Assembly (NCBI RefSeq): GCF_905404315.1
Contig: NC_066267.1
Span: 4,044,501-4,108,500 of the forward strand
Length of the DNA stretch: 64,000 bases
DNA from: Leptidea sinapis
Lineage: Eukaryota > Arthropoda > Insecta > Lepidoptera > Pieridae
Direction of reading: 5' to 3'
A model generated the notes under the pieces. It was not told the DNA's origin and did not search any database. It was given only the letters and a program-made list of their open reading frames with translations. Both the position numbers and the translations under genes were made by a program. Shown one piece after another: positions 1 through 10,065 of the stretch (position 1 is its first letter; each line of letters starts with the position of its first letter).

Positions 1-715
1 AAGCCCTTTAGAATGGAATACATGCATCCATAGACACGCATACATACATACAGACGCACGGACACCATCGTGGGAATAGTCAGGGAAGCTACCTTCCTAA
101 AACGTCGAGATCTGATGAAACTCGATTTTAGAAAAACGAAGTAAAACCAATTACTTCGCGATTTATGAAAAATTTCAAGCAGGAAGTTAAAAAAAATCAC
201 AATAAACCTCTAAATAGTAACGACCATTCATTAATCCGCATACTGTGTAAATAAATAGATGTACGTAATATATGCTGTATTGTCAAAACAAGCATCGCTT
301 AACTCTTCATGTTCCATATTTATGGGAAAATAGTTACCCGCCCTAAGATATCTTACAGTGAAATTACCCATTTCAATTCCAGGGGCTGTTGAAAACCAGT
401 GTTGTGTCGGTCTTCTGGACTGACCAACAATATACTGAGTCAGCTCCTAGTAGCAGGGAGTCACGCGCCGCACAGTTCATATTTTTATATATTAATAATA
501 TTTGTTACTTATTTAATTTAATTTATTATTTTAAGATTGTTATTAATACTGTAGATTGAAGGTGTGTATTTTTATTGCTAATAGAGAGTTTCTATTCTAT
601 TAAATTTTAAGTTCATTACATTAATTTGATATTTATGAAGAAAGTCCAGCAGCACTTAACGGTTGATCGTCGCCAAACATCCAGATACGTGCATTGCAAA
701 ATAGTTCAAAGACTG
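1..715. other. Left flank of the LTR element, no gene
   Basis: AT-rich sequence with no open frame of note. The first 150 bases, with repeated ACATAC units followed by a stretch about a graded set of short words, resemble dispersed lepidopteran repeat DNA, but I cannot name the family. The last four bases before the LTR (ACTG, 712-715) are the left target-site duplication of the LTR element. Confidence 0.4.
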
Positions 716-927
716 AGTTACGCAGGCCCAACACGGCTAAACCTGCATACGTTGCCACCCCGCACCTCGACGTAGTGCTGATCGAGCACCCATTGTCTTT
801 TACATTTCTTTAGCTTAATTATAACATTGTTTATTCAGTCTTGTTCCAATTTTTCTGTGAGTAACATTAAATATTGTTAAATAAAGTGCTTTTTAAAAAC
901 TTAATTCCCGACGCCCGATACATAACT
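716..927 (+). repeat. 5' LTR of errantivirus-like element
   Basis: 212 bp, matching the repeat at 3433-3644 at all but one position (C here, T in the other copy, in the stretch ATAA[C/T]ATTGTTTATTC). It contains AAATAAAG about 40 bases before the end, a likely polyadenylation signal. Left target duplication ACTG at 712-715. Confidence 0.93.
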
Positions 928-938
928 GGCGCAGTCGG
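927..938 (+). promoter_or_regulatory. Primer-binding site, tRNA-Ser type
   Basis: TGGCGCAGTCGG begins at the last T of the 5' LTR. From memory this matches the serine tRNA 3'-end complement used by the 17.6/297 branch of insect errantiviruses; overlap with the LTR's last base is also usual there. The tRNA identity is recalled, not computed. Confidence 0.75.
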
Positions 939-1136
939 GTAGTCTCGCGGTAGCTTCTTTTCGTCGGTATAAAATCTTCCGAGTGTAAAGTAGCTGTGGT
1001 TTTCGAGCCGCTAAACCGCAAGAATCAAAGAACCTCGTCGGTCGTTGGGACATCATCATCAACGCGCACGAAAACCCGGAACATTGGGAATTCACGCGCT
1101 GGGCAAGACTCGACAGCAGATGCAGATGCTGATTTG

Positions 1137-1142
1137 GTGAGT
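1137..1142 (+). promoter_or_regulatory. Candidate splice donor in the leader
   Basis: GTGAGT lies in the leader between the primer site and gag. Errantiviral envelope mRNA is made by splicing from an upstream donor, so this is a plausible position. A short leader frame starting at 996 runs through it. No acceptor was identified with confidence. Confidence 0.3.
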
Positions 1143-1329
1143 ACTCTCGCTATTCAAGTATCCTGCTATATCTACTGTCCTAGTATTATATATATTTTAT
1201 TATAAAAGTTAAAGAACGTTGCGTAAAGCTAATATCGCTAAATAACGGGTTACACTTACTTAGTGACAAGAAAGGTGTATCTAGGTGATAATTACCGAGT
1301 ATTAGAACAATAGTGTAATCCAAAACGCA

Positions 1330-2124
1330 ATGTCTTTCAATGAATGTGATAAGGATTTTAAATTCCTTGCCGATTTATTACCACGGTATGATGGGAACCC
1401 AAAGTTATTAAACTTTTATATTAGAGAAGTAGAAAATATTATACAACTTTTAAGTGAACCCTCCCGGGTTCACCCAGCATTTATATGTTTATTGAAAAGT
1501 AAGTTAGGAGGTGTCGCTATTGATGCGATAGCCTACGAAGAGTCGTTAATAACGTGGGACTCCATTAAAAACGCTCTAATTAGACGTTTAGGAGAACCGC
1601 GCAACGAAATCCAGGTGATGCAGGAGCTCACGCGGGCCCGTAGGAATAAATACGAAGATGCGGAGACATTTGGCAAACGACTCCGTGAGTTGTTAGATAC
1701 TCTTTACTCGGTCGGTAAACACGGAGACCGTTCGTACTATGAGGAAATGGTTATAGAGCAATATACTAATCAATTAGATATCAATGTTTCGTTAGGAGTT
1801 AGAATAAGTAAACCGTTAACATTAGAGTCAGCAATTATGGCAGCAAGGCAGGAAGAGGCTAGGCTCGTACACAGTAAACCTTTTTATAACGGGTCACCTA
1901 CTTCCCATTTTAAGCAAAAGGATGCCCCTAGAGTTTCGCAACAGCGGAATATTCCATCAAGGAATTTTATAGGGACGCAACCTCAGCACCACCAGCCTTC
2001 TAATATCGTAAATCGTCAAAATATGTCTATACCCCCTACACCTAATTTTAAGAGAAACTCAGGTAATTTTAGGAATAGTAACAGCGCGAATTTTAGGCAA
2101 TTTAATGTACCGCAAAAACATTAA
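1330..2124 (+). CDS. gag: Gag-like protein of the errantivirus-like element
   Basis: 264 codons, ATG at 1330. The N-terminal half has the helix-rich retroelement capsid style (FLADLLPRYDGNPKLLNFYI near residues 12-31, then a long charged helical stretch). The C-terminal third (about 190-264) is basic and rich in Asn, Gln, Pro and Arg, as in errantiviral Gag tails that lack a zinc knuckle. The frame stops at 2122-2124 just after a run of five A's (2114-2118). The -1 frame is then open from 2103 to 2348 and reads like the normal end of Gag, so this stop looks premature. It acts in particle assembly. Gag of related elements is longer, which fits a frameshift here. Confidence 0.8.
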   Translation: MSFNECDKDFKFLADLLPRYDGNPKLLNFYIREVENIIQLLSEPSRVHPAFICLLKSKLGGVAIDAIAYEESLITWDSIKNALIRRLGEPRNEIQVMQELTRARRNKYEDAETFGKRLRELLDTLYSVGKHGDRSYYEEMVIEQYTNQLDINVSLGVRISKPLTLESAIMAARQEEARLVHSKPFYNGSPTSHFKQKDAPRVSQQRNIPSRNFIGTQPQHHQPSNIVNRQNMSIPPTPNFKRNSGNFRNSNSANFRQFNVPQKH

Positions 2125-2348
2125 TACCTAAAATAAGTTCCGATGTTACTATGCGGTCCGTGAATAAACCGGATACGCCCCAGTATGCTGCTCAGAACGT
2201 TTTCTATACTCAAGGTCAACCATTATTATATGGCAATGAATGCCATACCAACTACAATGAAGGTGAGTACCCATATCATGTAGTACAGGAACCTGAAGAG
2301 GAGTACCAGCATCTTCCTCAAACCCAGAAGATGCCAGACCAGACCTAG
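2103..2348 (+). pseudogene. Gag C-terminal segment in the -1 frame
   Basis: Open in the -1 frame relative to the gag frame, overlapping its end and stopping with TAG at 2346-2348. The peptide has the Tyr, Glu and Gln-rich composition (YEGEYPYH-like, then an EEEYQHLPQTQ run) expected for the acidic end of errantiviral Gag. It has an internal ATG at 2151, but I infer it was once continuous with the upstream frame. A one-base loss in the A run at 2114-2118, or -1 slippage on it, would explain the break. Confidence 0.6.
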
Positions 2349-3376
2349 TGAAAATAAACTTGTTGGTCAGGGATGACCTCCCTTACATAGAAATAGACTT
2401 TAGCTTGCAAATTATTTTAGATAGATTAGAAATTTTAGAAGACGCAATGAAGTTTGCGCAATTAGGAGTAATGCACCCTAGTATTATAAGTCCATACAAC
2501 CTTTTAAATGAAATTTCATTAATTCATAAAAAACATACGTTTTTGCCAGTAGCAGATATAAGTTTAAATAAGATTCATGAGTTGAAAAAATCTATAAAAG
2601 TAAAATCATATAGTACGGAACATTCTTTGACTTTTATCTTAGAAATCCCTTCCATTGATTCTAATATATATGACCTCATCCACATGTACTCCATTCCTAA
2701 CTCGTTAAACCTAACTATTATTCCAAAATCCAAATACCTAGCACTTGGTAGCGATGAGTACGAATACCTGGAAGGCAAATGCGGAACAATCAACGGAAAC
2801 ACGCAGCTCTGCGAGATGTCCAACACAGCATCCACAAGGGCATCAGAAGATTGTATTATATCGCGAATTCAACACCGCACGTCAAACTGTACATACGCGA
2901 AATTGCAAATTAATAAAAGTATAGTGCAGAGGATCAAGGACAATACTTGGATAATTGTCCTGAGAGAAGAAACAGTCATCCACATCAAGTGTTTAGCAAA
3001 ATCTACATACAAAAAGGCTTCAGGTACATTCCTACTTACCCTTACAGAGGAATGCCAAGTTGAGATACTGACTAAAACATTAAAATCAAACCGAAAAGAG
3101 ATTACATTTAATGATGTTGTTCCACTACCTAGAAATATTGAAAAGAGTGTACCAGTACAGCATCATATAAAATTGGAAAATATAGAACTGGACAACCTGC
3201 AGCACCTTCTGGAGACAGCCCAAGAAATATCTGTCACAGAGGAACCACACTGCACCACCATGATGGCAACACCAAGTTGGACTACCCTTATCCTATATGG
3301 CTTGCTGATTGCTGTTGGAGTCACAAGGATCATTAGCTGGAGGAAGTCGCATGCAGCCAAGGACAACGCTGTATAA
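2348..3376 (+). pseudogene. env: Envelope-like (baculovirus F-type) C-terminal part, joined to a remnant of pol
   Basis: Open frame of 342 codons with no ATG at its beginning (first codon GTG, directly overlapping the Gag stop). The first 15 or so residues, with a DLPYIEI motif, look like the start of the protease region of pol. From about residue 24 the sequence becomes a leucine-heptad segment (LDRLEILEDA, then a Gly-x-x-HPSII motif) typical of the helical region of F-type envelope proteins in errantiviruses and baculoviruses. Several cysteines follow, and a hydrophobic membrane span lies at about 311-330 with a short basic tail. The signal peptide, cleavage site and fusion peptide of a complete protein are absent. 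I infer one internal deletion fused the start of pol to the middle of env, in frame. Confidence 0.7.
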
Positions 3377-3420
3377 CACAGTGAAGACACTGTGGGAAGC
3401 TGCCGGATCAGCTTCCAGCT

Positions 3421-3432
3421 TAAGGAGGGAGG
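3421..3432 (+). promoter_or_regulatory. Polypurine tract
   Basis: TAAGGAGGGAGG lies directly before the 3' LTR start AGTTAC, the expected place for plus-strand priming in an LTR retroelement. Confidence 0.8.
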
Positions 3433-3644
3433 AGTTACGCAGGCCCAACACGGCTAAACCTGCATACGTTGCCACCCCGCACCTCGACGTAGTGCTGATC
3501 GAGCACCCATTGTCTTTTACATTTCTTTAGCTTAATTATAATATTGTTTATTCAGTCTTGTTCCAATTTTTCTGTGAGTAACATTAAATATTGTTAAATA
3601 AAGTGCTTTTTAAAAACTTAATTCCCGACGCCCGATACATAACT
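3433..3644 (+). repeat. 3' LTR of errantivirus-like element
   Basis: 212 bp, one substitution from the 5' copy, ends CATAACT and is followed at once by ACTG (3645-3648), which repeats the four bases before the 5' LTR. Confidence 0.93.
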
Positions 3645-4485
3645 ACTGTCGTCATAATTTATGATAGTATCCTATGGCATGTATCAATACTAGGAAATTA
3701 ATTCATTTAATATCGAAGTACTAAAATGTCAAATGCAGAACTTTAATGTAAAAACCATTCCCTCGCGTATAAAACATTTTGGCAACGTGTAAAATCAATA
3801 CATCTGAATCATTGGCTTCAGTCGGTACTTCGATGAAATCGTGGACTTAAAAAGGGACAAATATACATTTTTCCTCACAATTTATTAGCTTTTCTTCATC
3901 GGGAGGACCTGTAAAGAATGGATGGAGTATTATCTTTTAGTCGTAGAGTACTAAATTTTCTGGCATGGTTTTTATTACGTAGGCTACGCTTGAAACAACA
4001 TTTTGATTATATAAATAGATAAAAAAGAAATTTTGAAAATAGACTGATCAGCAGATAAAAATATAATGATTGTTAACAAAACGACAAAAATAATGCTCTA
4101 AGCTATTTCTTTTGATACATTCATGACGTTGAAAAGTTTAACTAAGAATAAATATATTTCAGTACTGTCTATAAATTTAAAAAATAATCCAAGTACAGTC
4201 AGTCTAAAATTGTCAATAAATGTTCTTTGAAGCCAACATAAGTAAACGTATGTATAGTTTAGTTTGGATAGTTTAGGCGTAGCTTTTTTGATGTATAGTG
4301 CAATACTTTTTTTATTTACAATTGATATTTTTAATGTTAATGTAAACGTTACCATGCAGGCTGTAAACACGAAAAATATCAAAAGAAATATATAATTATT
4401 TATTTTAAAATCTAGTATGAATATTACGACATTTTCTTAAGACTCATTTTGTTTAATTCTTTCATCATTATCATTGCCATAATCA
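3645..4485. other. Non-coding, nothing recognised
   Basis: AT-rich DNA right of the LTR element. One minus-strand frame of 94 codons (4098-4382) has no recognisable motif and low-complexity hydrophobic content; I treat it as chance. Confidence 0.5.
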
Positions 4486-4625
4486 GCCGGAAGACGTCCG
4501 CTGGTGGACAAAGGCCTCCCCCAAAGATTTCCACGACGATCGGTCCTGCCCTCCTTTTCGCATTCCGGCGATCAGATCGTCGGTCCATCTTGTGGGGGCC
4601 CTAACAACACTGCGTCTTCTGGTAA
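4486..4625 (-). pseudogene. RTE-type LINE, C-terminal end of reverse transcriptase
   Basis: On the minus strand this reads RRRSVVRAPTRWTDDL, a short Met-Arg-Lys-Gly stretch, QDRSSWKSLGEAFVHQ and then a stop. This is the characteristic tail of endonuclease-reverse transcriptases in lepidopteran RTE-like LINEs (normally R-S-V-G-R-P-P-T-R-W-T-D-D). The stop is followed by a very short 3' end with GATAATGATGA, in keeping with the simple repeats that end RTE elements. It is a 5'-truncated copy, as usual for LINEs. Confidence 0.75.
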
Positions 4626-5067
4626 AAATTAATTATTATTATTAATTCTTTACACATGTAAAACTAAATGTAATACTATATACATCATATCAGACTTTTA
4701 CCCTAAATAAATATATTAATTTTGATATCCGAACGACTTTCATGGTGTGTTGAAATGTTTAAAGAAAATAAAAAAAAAATCTGATTAATACGTTCTAATA
4801 ATGAGTCGATCGGTCAGTGACTTTGGTTGTTCTGTCTATTGCCTTATGCAGTCTACATTCCTTAGTGTATCTAAGTACTCGAATTTGCTTTCTTTACTAA
4901 AGAAGCTTTATAAATTTACGAATAATAATATATAGTTAAGTCAGGGACTTGATAGTTGTAACCATTTGACACTATTGTTATTTTTATACCCAGTTAATAT
5001 CCTTAATTTTCTCCATAGAGGAATAGAATTACAACTTTATTTTTAATTGCATACATGATAATGGGTT

Positions 5068-5351
5068 ATACTAGATTATGGGTACCACAATGGCGCTTAT
5101 TTCTGCCGTGAAGCAGGAATGTGTAAGCAATATTGTGTTTAGTTCTGAAGGGTGCCGTAGCTAGCAAAATTACTGGGCAAATGAGACTTAACATCTTATG
5201 TCTCAAGGTGCCGCTCACAATTTTTGGGTTTTCAAGAATCCCGAGTGGCACTGCATCGATTACAATTACCCATTAGGGCAGGGCGTATCAATTACTATCA
5301 ACTAAACGTCCTGCTCCTGCTCGAATCGTCCCTTATTTTCATAAAAAAAAA
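5068..5351 (+). repeat. Family A dispersed repeat, 5' truncated
   Basis: Member of the most abundant repeat in the window. The full form starts ACCAGTGGGAGGCTCC, contains GATTATGGGTACCACAACGG, and ends CCTTATTTTCATAAAAAAAA. This copy lacks the first 30 or so bases. The constant start and A-rich end suggest a SINE; class unproven. Confidence 0.8.
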
Positions 5352-5807
5352 CATCTCAGTAACACCTCAGTATAATTGTTTTCCTTTAGTTATTCGTTAA
5401 TTACTCAAGGAGATGCTTAAGTGCTTCATCTATGCTCACTTAGTTCTAGCCATAAAGGTACCTATTCACGCTGTATTTTATACGACAAGTCCAAGCACTT
5501 TTGAGCTTGTAATTTTAGTCAACCGCATTTGCTCAGTGTAAAATGTTCAGCTTCAAACAAAACCCTTGATTTTCTTTGCAGATGTGTGTTGGTTTTCGCA
5601 CGATATTTCTTTCACCGAAGGAGTGTCAAACCGCACATACCGTTTGAATTATTTATTTCACATAAAAACTTAGAACTTCACTTTTATAACGCACATACAA
5701 AGTGTAATTTACGATTTAATGCATATAACTTAGGTTAAGGATACAAAAAATGTGTGACGTTCACTTGCCACATGTTCTGTTTAACTTTGCTAATAATTAA
5801 AACTAAA

Positions 5808-5879
5808 ATGCCGGGTTGCGCAGTAAAGCTTTGTAAAAATAATACTACAAGAAGTAAGAATGACACTGGGATCACATAG
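5808..5879 (+). pseudogene. THAP-domain start, truncated
   Basis: ATG at 5808 opens 23 codons beginning MPGCAVKLCKNNTTRSK and ending at TAG 5877-5879. The Met-Pro-x-Cys-x4-Cys start with a following Lys-Asn-Asn is the hallmark of THAP zinc-finger proteins, which include P-element transposases and domesticated relatives. The next expected residues (a Tyr/Phe-His-x-Phe-Pro motif) are cut off by the stop. A similar start lies at 35180. Inferred to be a fragment of a THAP/P-element-related gene; too short to be sure. Confidence 0.5.
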
Positions 5880-6129
5880 CATCAGTAAATGTTTTGTATT
5901 TTATTAATTTCAATGTAAAATAACACGAAGCTTTCCCCGCTCTCGCCTCCTCACGACTCAAGCACATCTCACCTATGTGTGTGTATGTATGTAGATACAA
6001 ACCTATCTTGGATGACACCGACCCCAAAAATTATAGAATCCTAGAATTAGATTAATTAATTAAATTGTATAAAAATACCCAATTATTTTTATACTTTTTA
6101 GTGCATATTATATCTATTGTTTTGGAATA

Positions 6130-6710
6130 GTGTTTTTGAAGTCGGTTGTTTTTTCTTACAAAAATTTTTATTTTATGATTTTTAGTGAATTTGAAGTACA
6201 CTAACTAACAATTTGTCTAAATATGTGTAGATATACTAAATTTTTCAATGCAGCAATGATGTAAGCGTAACATAACTATGTTATGGTAGATGACTTAAAT
6301 ATCCGGATAGCATAAAAAAGATTCGGCCGAGTATCGTTAATTTGTTCCTAAGAGTTGAAGAGTTCCGTTACTTCGTCATGGATTCCGTAATCAGAACCTA
6401 ACCAAACTCTCACCAAACTATTTTTGAAGTATATACTTTCCAATAAAAAAAGTATCATCGAAATCGGTTGGCGCGATATTGAGTTATTCGTAAATTTATC
6501 ATCCACTTTGCTATACCTATGTATAGCAAATTTAAGACTTTTATGGTTTTCTCATGGATGCCATTGTCAGATCTGGACCAACAATGGGACAATGAGACCA
6601 CACGGGAAGCACCAGCTTTCAAATAAAAAAAGAATTATCAAAATAACAAATATAAAAAAATACCGACGAATTGAGAACCTCCTCCTTTATTGAAGTCGGT
6701 TAATAATTTA
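6130..6710 (+). repeat. Dispersed repeat bounded by GAAGTCGGTT
   Basis: Both ends carry TTGAAGTCGGTT in the same orientation (near 6137 and 6694), and the right end reads GAGAACCTCCTCC before it. I recognise this as a widespread lepidopteran repeat but cannot assign a class. A partial relative ends near 22950. No coding content beyond chance frames. Confidence 0.5.
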
Positions 6711-7337
6711 AATTATGAGGAAATATTGAAATTGTATATATATGTAATGAATTAGCTCAAGAATTGATTGATTTTTAAAATCACTGGTTTATGATTTAAA
6801 AAATTATATCAACAGTAGAATATATATTTTTACGTAGTATTACTGAGTGACATGTACTGTATTTTATTTAAAAAAGAATGAGATTTGTACATTGATTGCA
6901 AGTTAGTAAAAAATAATTTTTGTAGCCAATATTTGTTTTTAAGACAAGCAAAATAACATTTTTTAATTACTTAGTAATAAAATATGCAGCCAAAGCGAAG
7001 TTCGACTGACCAATTAGTACTTCTTTATAATTGATTGAATTTAAAATCAAATCAATACTGCCAGACTGTGAATTTCAGTTCTATTTTGTGATTTAGCCGA
7101 CCAATCATGAACACAATTATTTCAAGCTTCATACTAAAATTATTATAATAACGAAGTAGTTTAATATACATTCGCGAGGACTGTATTAAAATTAATCTGT
7201 TGAAGTAGACACTCGAGCTTCACAACTTTCGAGTGTTGAATAAGCTTTGCAATTTCAGATAATCCAACTAATATAACTAACTTAAATTTACCATTGAGTG
7301 ACATTTTAATGACAACGTTTCAATAAAATGTATATTC

Positions 7338-7560
7338 TACTATAGATTCCTATATCTTAAGCGAGAAATTCTTGTATATCTAACATATAAAATTCTCATG
7401 TCGCGGTGTAAGTAAGTAAGTAAGATCTTTATTTGTATGTTGTGTGTTTGTAGTTAAACTCCTTCGAAACGGCTTGAACGATTCTCATGAAATTTTGGGT
7501 ATGTCTGAAAATTGGAAAACATCTCTTTTTCATCCCCCTAAATGTTAATGGTTTACGCCA
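7338..7560 (+). mobile_element. Helitron-type 5' end fragment
   Basis: TCTTGTATATCTAACATATAA, then AAAATTCTCATGTCGCGG and the stretch AACGGCTTGAACGATTCTCA matches the 5' part of the lepidopteran Helitron copies seen on the minus strand at 55.9-56.2 kb. The fragment ends in CCCCCTAAATGTTAA, also shared. No CTRR 3' end follows. Confidence 0.55.
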
Positions 7561-7597
7561 ATTTTTATTTTTATTTTTTTATTCTAAATTTAATTTT

Positions 7598-7775
7598 AAG
7601 TGATCAACGCCGCCGACATTCTCCTGCAACACCAGAGGAATCACAGGAGCATTGCCAGCCTTTAAGGAAGGCGTACGCACTTTTTTTGAAGGTACCCATA
7701 TCGTATCGTCACGGAAACAAGGGAATGAAAGAAAATGTACATGGAAGAAAGTGTGGGGATGATATCTTAATTTTT
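7598..7775 (+). repeat. Family E dispersed repeat
   Basis: Contains CTGCAACACCAGAGGAATCA and a right end GTGGGGATGATATC. The same series occurs at 49560, 53738 and 59068 (plus) and 50528 (minus). Class unknown; probably a non-autonomous element or a LINE fragment. Confidence 0.6.
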
Positions 7776-8388
7776 CGAATTCGACGACAGGAAAAAGGTA
7801 ATATAAAAATCATACACCGAAAATTTTTTTAGAGTTAAATCCATGGTGATTCCATTTACAAATTCAAAAATGACGCCTATGTATCTAAAACCAGTGTTCT
7901 AGTCGACGGCTCTACCTAATGGAACACCCACGCATATCATGATATCAAATTTTTCAGGAAGTCCATTTCACAGCGTGAATTTATCACTAGAAGTGCTTTG
8001 AAGTGCTGTTTGACCTAATTACTGCCTCCACACTATCATACCACATGTCTCTGAAATATCATCATTATTATTGTGCAGTATGCAATAAACCTTTCTCTAT
8101 GGAAAAACAAATTTTCGAATTTTATTAATACGATAAGGGGACATCTAAAACAGTAAAAGCGCGTAGTTTAAGCCCATTTGAATAATAATGGTATACTTGA
8201 CCTTGGCTTAGAAAAAAAAATAACGTGTTGCACTCCGGGAGTGCCGGCAGAAGTAAGAAATTGAATATTAACGTTGTGAATTTTTGAATGTTTTAGAATG
8301 GTTTGGGAATAATTTCACACAAATTGCTTTGTTTATCAATATAAAAGTATTTATGTGGTTAAATACAATATACCTGTAAATACAACTA

Positions 8389-8676
8389 GTGGGAGGCTCC
8401 TTTGCACAGAATGCCGGCTAGATTATGGGTACCACAACGGCGCCTATTTGTGCCGTGAAGCAGTAATGTGTAAAGATTACTGTGTTTCGGTCTGGAGGGC
8501 GCCGTAGCTAGTGAAATTACTGGGCAAATGAGACTTAACATGTTATGTCTCAAGGTGACGAGCGCAAGTGTAGTGCTGCTCAGAATTTTTGGGTTTTTCA
8601 AGAATCCTGAGCGGCACTCCATTGTAATAAGTAGGGCGTATCAATTACCGTCATCTGAACGTCCTGCTCGTCTCTG
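8389..8676 (+). repeat. Family A dispersed repeat, near full length
   Basis: Starts AGTGGGAGGCTCC and runs through the internal hairpin (GTGCTGCTCAG ... CTGAGCGGCAC) to GTCCTGCTCGTCT, where the usual A-rich end is replaced by TGTATG-rich sequence. Confidence 0.85.
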
Positions 8677-9770
8677 TATGTATGTCTCTGTAAAATGTAC
8701 TGTGCGCTAATAAAATAAAATAATGTGCGCTATCGTACACAAAAATGTCATTTTATAGTACATACAAAATTTAACACTTCAGAACTATACAATTATCTTA
8801 CATCAAAAAGTTTATCTCTCAGAAAAATCAACTTTTATCCGTGTTTTCAGTGACTGGCTTACGAATTTAATCTGACGCGAGATTAATATTTTATACCTAT
8901 TTCAAGAAAGTGCTCAACGCCTAACGTTGAAAAAGATTCACACTTATATGTACACTAAAATTGTAGAACAAAAATACATTTGTCTACTAACAACAGATAA
9001 CAGATAAAAATCTTTGAACACTTTTGTTACTGATTTCATATTACATCTGAGCCTTTTATTCACATTATTCTCTTTCTAAAACCTTTAAAATATATGCACA
9101 ATACAACATGCCGTAGGTTTTTGCGCTTTCATAATTCGAGCTAACCCCATCTAAAAACATTGACAACATAGAATCCACACACATTGATAAACATGTGCTC
9201 AAAGATACATCACGTTATGACTATTGTGTGTGTGTTTCAATGTTGACAGAACAATACAAATGTGTTAGGCTTGTGTGAGTGTCTGAAGCTACTCTGTGTT
9301 CAGGGTGTACTCTATGTCGCTGTAGAGTACTTTGCGCATGCGCAGTTAGGGCTCGTGTAGAGCATCTATGATTTAAAAAAATGTATTTGAAATCTTTCGT
9401 ATAACATGCAATATTACCATAAATCGTTACTTTCATTATAATTTTACATGGTAATGGTCTGTGTGAATTGAATTTTGCCAATTATATAAGTATTATATAA
9501 GTATTTTTTAAGAAATTATAACTCAGTTTGTTATAATTTCTCAACATGAACAAATGGATCAATGAAAGTATGTAATAGGAAATTAGCCACAAAAATCACT
9601 TAAAATTGAATTTAGAAAATATATCCAAATTTAATAAATAGAATGAATTTAATTAAATTTATAGCCCAATCAAAATAAGGCTACTCGATGATATTAATTA
9701 AGTCCAAAGTTTGCCTCATAGTGTGGTTACCCTCGCAGCTTCAGCACCCGAGGAGGTTTCATATTGACCT
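8677..9770. other. Non-coding, nothing recognised
   Basis: AT-rich DNA with short TGTG-rich runs near 9220-9300. The minus frame at 9221-9481 shows no family motif. Confidence 0.5.
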
Positions 9771-10065
9771 ATACGTAATACGAGCATTCTAGCTTTTAGG
9801 ATGGGGGAGCGAGACGGAAGATCTCTTCAATCACGTACGTCAGACGAACGAAAGAGCCAGTCGTATCCGGTCACACGGCTGGGCTAAACACTGTTCAGTT
9901 ATTCGAAAACCCGTGGACGATCGACGTGCGTTTTATTATCGTGATTGTTTCGCGTGTGATTTGCAAAGACGGAAAGTGCTGTGAATAAGTACTAAACGTA
10001 CTTAATGTTTAGTAACTTGTGAATGTGTATGTCGTGCTTAACTGGTGTGGGGAGAGTTATAATGT
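9771..10065 (+). promoter_or_regulatory. Possible host promoter and non-coding first exon
   Basis: CpG and GC content rise sharply against AT-rich surroundings (9795-9960 has about a dozen and a half CpG pairs). TTCAGTT near 9896 fits an insect initiator. The stretch ends at a strong splice donor, AT|GTAAGTAA, near 10061. There is no good ATG frame, so this would be a 5' untranslated exon whose partners lie outside or far downstream. I see no matching repeat family in the window. Alternative: the end of an unrecognised transposable element. Inference only. Confidence 0.3.

Larger units (their letters stand above)
716..3644 (+). mobile_element. Errantivirus-like (gypsy-type) LTR retroelement with pol deleted
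   Basis: Seen: two 212-bp direct repeats (716-927 and 3433-3644) that start AGTTAC and end CATAACT, differ at a single base, and are flanked by the same 4-bp word ACTG on both sides. A tRNA-type primer site abuts the 5' LTR and a purine tract abuts the 3' LTR. Between them lie a gag-like frame and an envelope-like frame. Only 2.9 kb long, against roughly 7 kb for a complete member of the group, it has no recognisable protease core, reverse transcriptase, RNase H or integrase. Known of the family: AGT...ACT ends and 4-bp duplications are typical of insect errantiviruses. Inferred: a non-autonomous deletion derivative that was mobilised in trans, recently, given the near-identical LTRs. Confidence 0.9.

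Noticed and set aside
3163..3390. Minus-strand frames across the env-like region
   Set aside because: Shadows of the envelope-like frame with no independent support.
8386..8622. Minus-strand frame of 78 codons, with similar frames at 42276-42494 and 48654-48944
   Set aside because: The recurring peptide (LSLICPVISL and HNLAGILCK) is the reverse reading of family A, not a gene family.
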